From contig JAOPZD010000132.1 in assembly GCA_025964295.1 (NCBI GenBank), positions 1 through 9,010 of the forward strand: 9,010 nt of DNA. The letters run 5' to 3'. Source of the stretch: Conexibacter sp. GTDB lineage: Bacteria > Actinomycetota > Thermoleophilia > Solirubrobacterales > Solirubrobacteraceae. This document shows, in pieces, positions 6,757 to 9,010 of this stretch. The position numbers were made by a program, and so were the translations under genes. Within the stretch, counting starts at the first letter, position 1; every line of letters starts with the position of its first letter. The notes below the pieces were generated by a model. It ran no database searches, was not told where the DNA came from, and was given only the letters and a program-made list of their open reading frames with translations.

Positions 6757-8358
6757 TCAGCGCGACGATGCTGCGGACAGGCGGTCCCAGGCCTCGCCTG
6801 GACCGGCGTCACGCAGCGAGAACTTCTGAACGCGTTCGGTGGCGGTCTTGGGCAGCGCGTCGCGCTGCTGCACGAAGCGCGGGACCATGAACGCCGCCAT
6901 CCGCTCGGCGCAAAACGCCACCAGCTCCTCCGGGTCGATCGTCGCGGACGCGCGAGGCACCACGACGATCATGACCTCGTCCTCCCCCAGCTCGGATGGC
7001 ACGGCGACGGCCGCGCTCTCCTGGACGTCGGGGTGGGAGTTGACGATCCGCTCGACCTCGTAGGACGAGATGTTCTCGCCGCGACGCCGGATGGAGTCCT
7101 TGAGGCGATCGAGGAAGACGAGGTAGCCGTCGGGGTCCCGGCGGCCACGGTCGCCCGAGTGGAACCAGCCGCCCGCCATGGCGGCGGCGGTCGCCTCGGG
7201 GTTGCCGTCGTACCCCTGGAAGAGGACGTCGGGCAGGGTGCTCCGGACGACGATCTCACCGGCTTCGCCGTGGTCGGCGACCGTGCCGTCCGGCCGGCGC
7301 ACCTCCACCTCGGCCCAGCTGACCGGGACGCCGAGCTTGCCCACCCGCACGTCGTCCGGGGGGCTGCCGACGCAGAAGGTGGCGGTCTCGGTGAGGCCGT
7401 AGATCTCACGGATCTGCAGGCCGAACCGCTGCTCGAAGGCCGGCCACAGCTCGGCCGGCGCCGCTCCGCCGATCGCGACCCGCAGCGGGTTGTCAGCGTC
7501 GTCGGGACGGACCGGCTGCTTGGCCAGCATGGTGAGCATCGCGCCGATGTAGTTGAAGATCGTCGCCCCATGCCGCCGCGCGTCGTCGAAGAAGCCCGAC
7601 GCCGAGAACCGCGGTGCGAGGACCATCGGCCGGCCGCAGACGAGCGCGCCCATCGTCGTCAGCATCTGCGCGTTCACGTGGAACAGCGGCAGGCTCGTGT
7701 ACAGGACGTCGTCGGGCTGCACCTGCGCGATGCGCTGGGTGAACTCGAAGGCGGCGGTCGCGTAGGCGTTGTGGCCGTTGCGGACGCCCTTCGGCAGGCC
7801 GGTCGTCCCTGAGGTGTAGAGGATCGAGGCCAGGTCCGACGGCGCGAGGTTCGCCCGTGCGGCGGCCGGGTGCCCGCCGGCGAGCAGCGCGTCGATCGTC
7901 GGGTGCTCGGAGCGGCCGGCCCCGCGGACGAAGGCCGGCAGCTGCAGGTCGGAGCCGAGCGACGCGTCGAACGCGTCGGCGAGCGACGCCTCGACGAACG
8001 CGACCTCGGACCGGCTGTGCTCGAGGATGTAGCGGAGCCCGTCGCCCTTCAGGCCCGTGTTGACCGGGACCATCACCGCGCCGAGCAGCGCGGATCCGAA
8101 CCAAAGGTCGAGGAACGCCAGTGAGTTCGGGAGCATCAGCGCGACGCGGCTGCCCCGAGCGATGCCCAGCGACGCCAGCGCGTCGGCGGCGCGCTCTGCG
8201 GCCGCGACGGCCTCGGCGAACGTCCGGTCCGTGCCGTCGAAGTGGACGAACGGTGCGTCCGGCGTCAGCGCCGCACGCGCGTCCAGGACGGCCGTGACGG
8301 TGGTCGGCCGACCGGGCGCTCCGGCGTACACGACGCCTGTATCGGATTCGCCGACCAT
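6757..8358 (-). CDS. CaiC-like ATP-dependent acyl-CoA ligase (AMP-binding family)
   Basis: A predicted 533-residue ANL-superfamily enzyme that adenylates a carboxylic acid and transfers it to coenzyme A. Motifs, numbered from the chosen start: YTSGTTGLPKG (181-191), SLPLFHVN, YGLTET (320-325), HSGD (400-403), and the hinge region DRLKDSIRRRGENISSYE, whose RRRGENISS is typical of crotonobetaine/carnitine-CoA-ligase-like proteins. The C-terminal A10 motif reads PKTATERVQKF: Arg509 (codon 6832-6834) occupies the position of the usual catalytic lysine of the GK pair. I chose the ATG at 8358 (MVGESDTGV), with GAGAG about 7 bases upstream. The open frame continues to an ATG at 8481, but that would overlap the upstream ligase gene by some 50 bases, and the extra 41 residues are low-complexity. 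HyuA follows after 35 bases. Likely substrates are the carboxylated product of the HyuA/HyuB enzyme or a related organic acid; this is inferred from context only. Confidence 0.88.
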   Translation of the reverse strand: MVGESDTGVVYAGAPGRPTTVTAVLDARAALTPDAPFVHFDGTDRTFAEAVAAAERAADALASLGIARGSRVALMLPNSLAFLDLWFGSALLGAVMVPVNTGLKGDGLRYILEHSRSEVAFVEASLADAFDASLGSDLQLPAFVRGAGRSEHPTIDALLAGGHPAAARANLAPSDLASILYTSGTTGLPKGVRNGHNAYATAAFEFTQRIAQVQPDDVLYTSLPLFHVNAQMLTTMGALVCGRPMVLAPRFSASGFFDDARRHGATIFNYIGAMLTMLAKQPVRPDDADNPLRVAIGGAAPAELWPAFEQRFGLQIREIYGLTETATFCVGSPPDDVRVGKLGVPVSWAEVEVRRPDGTVADHGEAGEIVVRSTLPDVLFQGYDGNPEATAAAMAGGWFHSGDRGRRDPDGYLVFLDRLKDSIRRRGENISSYEVERIVNSHPDVQESAAVAVPSELGEDEVMIVVVPRASATIDPEELVAFCAERMAAFMVPRFVQQRDALPKTATERVQKFSLRDAGPGEAWDRLSAASSR

Positions 8359-8415
8359 GGATCGACTCTCGCCGCCCGGACCGCCGCGAGCAACTGACCG
8401 AAGCGACAGTCGGGG

Positions 8416-8440
8416 GCCGGCGTCGTCGCTAGACGCCGGC
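8416..8440 (-). other. 9-bp hairpin with the ligase stop codon in its loop
   Basis: Perfect arms GCCGGCGTC (8416-8424) and GACGCCGGC (8432-8440) enclose a 7-base loop containing the TAG stop of the upstream ligase gene. No T-tract follows, so it is unlikely to end transcription fully. It could trim expression between the two ligase genes, or be chance in DNA this GC-rich. The rest of the 70-base gap to the next ATG holds no convincing promoter. Confidence 0.3.
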
Positions 8441-9010
8441 ATTGCGCACGCCCGGCGAGCTGATCCCGACCTGGCCGCCACCGAAGCGCTCGCGCAGGAG
8501 GTACTTCTGCGCCTTGCCGGAGACGGTTCGCGGGATCTCGTCGACCACGTGCACGGACGTGGGCTTCTTGAAGCTCGCCAGGCGCTCGCCGCAGAAGGCG
8601 ATCAGCTGCGCCTCGTCGATGCTCACGCCAGGGGTCACCTCGACGACGGCGCACACGGTCTCGCCCCACTTCTCGTGGGGGACCCCGATGACCGCGACGT
8701 CGAAGACGTCAGGGTGGTTCCGCAGGACGTCCTCGATCTCCGCCGGGAAGACGTTCATCCCCCCGCTGATGATCATGTCGCCCTTGCGCCCGACGATGAA
8801 CAGGTAACCGTCCTCGTCGAACCGGCCCACGTCACCGGTGCGCAGCCAGCCGTCGGCGAGCAGCGAGGCGTTGAGCTCGGGTGCGTCCCAATAGCCGGCG
8901 GTCATCGAAGGGGCGCGGACGAGGATCTCGCCCTCGGCCCCGGGCTCGGCCTCCGCGCCCGTTTCGTCGACGAGCCGGATCTGCACGTGCATCGACGGCT
9001 TGCCGGCCGA
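8429..9010 (-). CDS. Acyl-CoA synthetase (AMP-binding), C-terminal part only
   Basis: The last 193 residues of a second ANL-superfamily acyl-CoA ligase; its N-terminal two thirds lie beyond the right edge. The reading frame is open to the edge (SAGKPSMHVQIRLVD, matching the usual GKP region), so the internal ATG at 8992 is not the start. Visible motifs: GWLRTGD (about 8831-8848), the hinge block GRKGDMIISGGMNVFPAEIE (8732-8791), and the A10 motif PRTVSGKAQKYLLRE with the catalytic Lys at codon 8513-8515. The pattern is that of medium/long-chain FadD-type or aromatic-acid ligases, and the protein looks fully active in its C-domain. It is the first gene seen of the probable operon with the second ligase, HyuA and HyuB. 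Substrate is not determinable from this fragment. Confidence 0.88.
   Translation of the reverse strand, partial: SAGKPSMHVQIRLVDETGAEAEPGAEGEILVRAPSMTAGYWDAPELNASLLADGWLRTGDVGRFDEDGYLFIVGRKGDMIISGGMNVFPAEIEDVLRNHPDVFDVAVIGVPHEKWGETVCAVVEVTPGVSIDEAQLIAFCGERLASFKKPTSVHVVDEIPRTVSGKAQKYLLRERFGGGQVGISSPGVRNAGV

Noticed and set aside
8359..8481. N-terminal extension of the CaiC-like ligase to the ATG at 8481
   Set aside because: It would overlap the end of the upstream ligase gene by about 50 bases and adds low-complexity residues without family similarity; the ATG at 8358 gives a normal 533-residue enzyme.
8429..8992. A short complete protein starting at the ATG at 8992
   Set aside because: The frame is open through the right edge and the residues before this ATG (SAGKPS) fit the conserved ligase sequence, so it is the tail of a larger gene.
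1..9010. Defence, phage, transposon, CRISPR or RNA-gene content
   Set aside because: No repeat arrays, terminal inverted repeats, transposase or nuclease motifs, or tRNA/rRNA-like sequences were seen; the gene content is metabolic throughout.

Overview
The window is about 9 kb of very GC-rich, densely packed bacterial DNA. Every supported gene lies on the minus strand. Leaderless promoter architecture, a GTG start, weak-tailed terminators and the protein types point to a high-GC actinobacterium. A Thermoleophilia-like lineage (Solirubrobacter/Conexibacter type) is a guess based on the style of the BioB and flavoprotein sequences and is not demonstrated. There are no RNA genes, CRISPR arrays, insertion sequences or phage genes.

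Read in the direction of transcription (right to left), the layout is as follows. (1) The C-terminal part of an acyl-CoA synthetase runs off the right edge (8429-9010). (2) A complete CaiC-like acyl-CoA ligase follows (6757-8358). (3) Next is a HyuA-type ATPase subunit of the hydantoinase/oxoprolinase/ketone carboxylase superfamily (4622-6721). (4) Then comes its HyuB-type partner (2425-4608), which carries an extra C-terminal zinc-ribbon-like domain resembling the gamma subunit of acetone/acetophenone carboxylase. Gaps of 70, 35 and 13 bases suggest one operon whose promoter lies beyond the right edge. (5) A 141-base gap (2284-2424) holds two tandem hairpins, the probable end of the operon, and a good promoter for the next unit. 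(6) A nitronate monooxygenase-like FMN protein (1123-2283) and (7) biotin synthase bioB (1-1103, cut by the left edge) form a second short operon with a 19-base gap.

The best functional reading of the first operon is ATP-dependent activation and carboxylation of a ketone or other carbonyl/amide compound by HyuA plus HyuB, with the CoA ligases converting the resulting (or a related) carboxylic acid to a thioester for degradation. The gamma-like domain on HyuB favours a ketone carboxylase over a hydantoinase, but the substrate cannot be read from sequence. The second operon pairs a flavoprotein of uncertain substrate with the last step of biotin synthesis, starting from what looks like a leaderless mRNA.

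Nothing here looks like a defence system or mobile element. The most noteworthy items are the HyuB-gamma fusion, the ketone-carboxylase-plus-ligase arrangement, the Lys-to-Arg change at the catalytic A10 position of one ligase, the leaderless promoter, and the long non-standard C-terminal tail of BioB.
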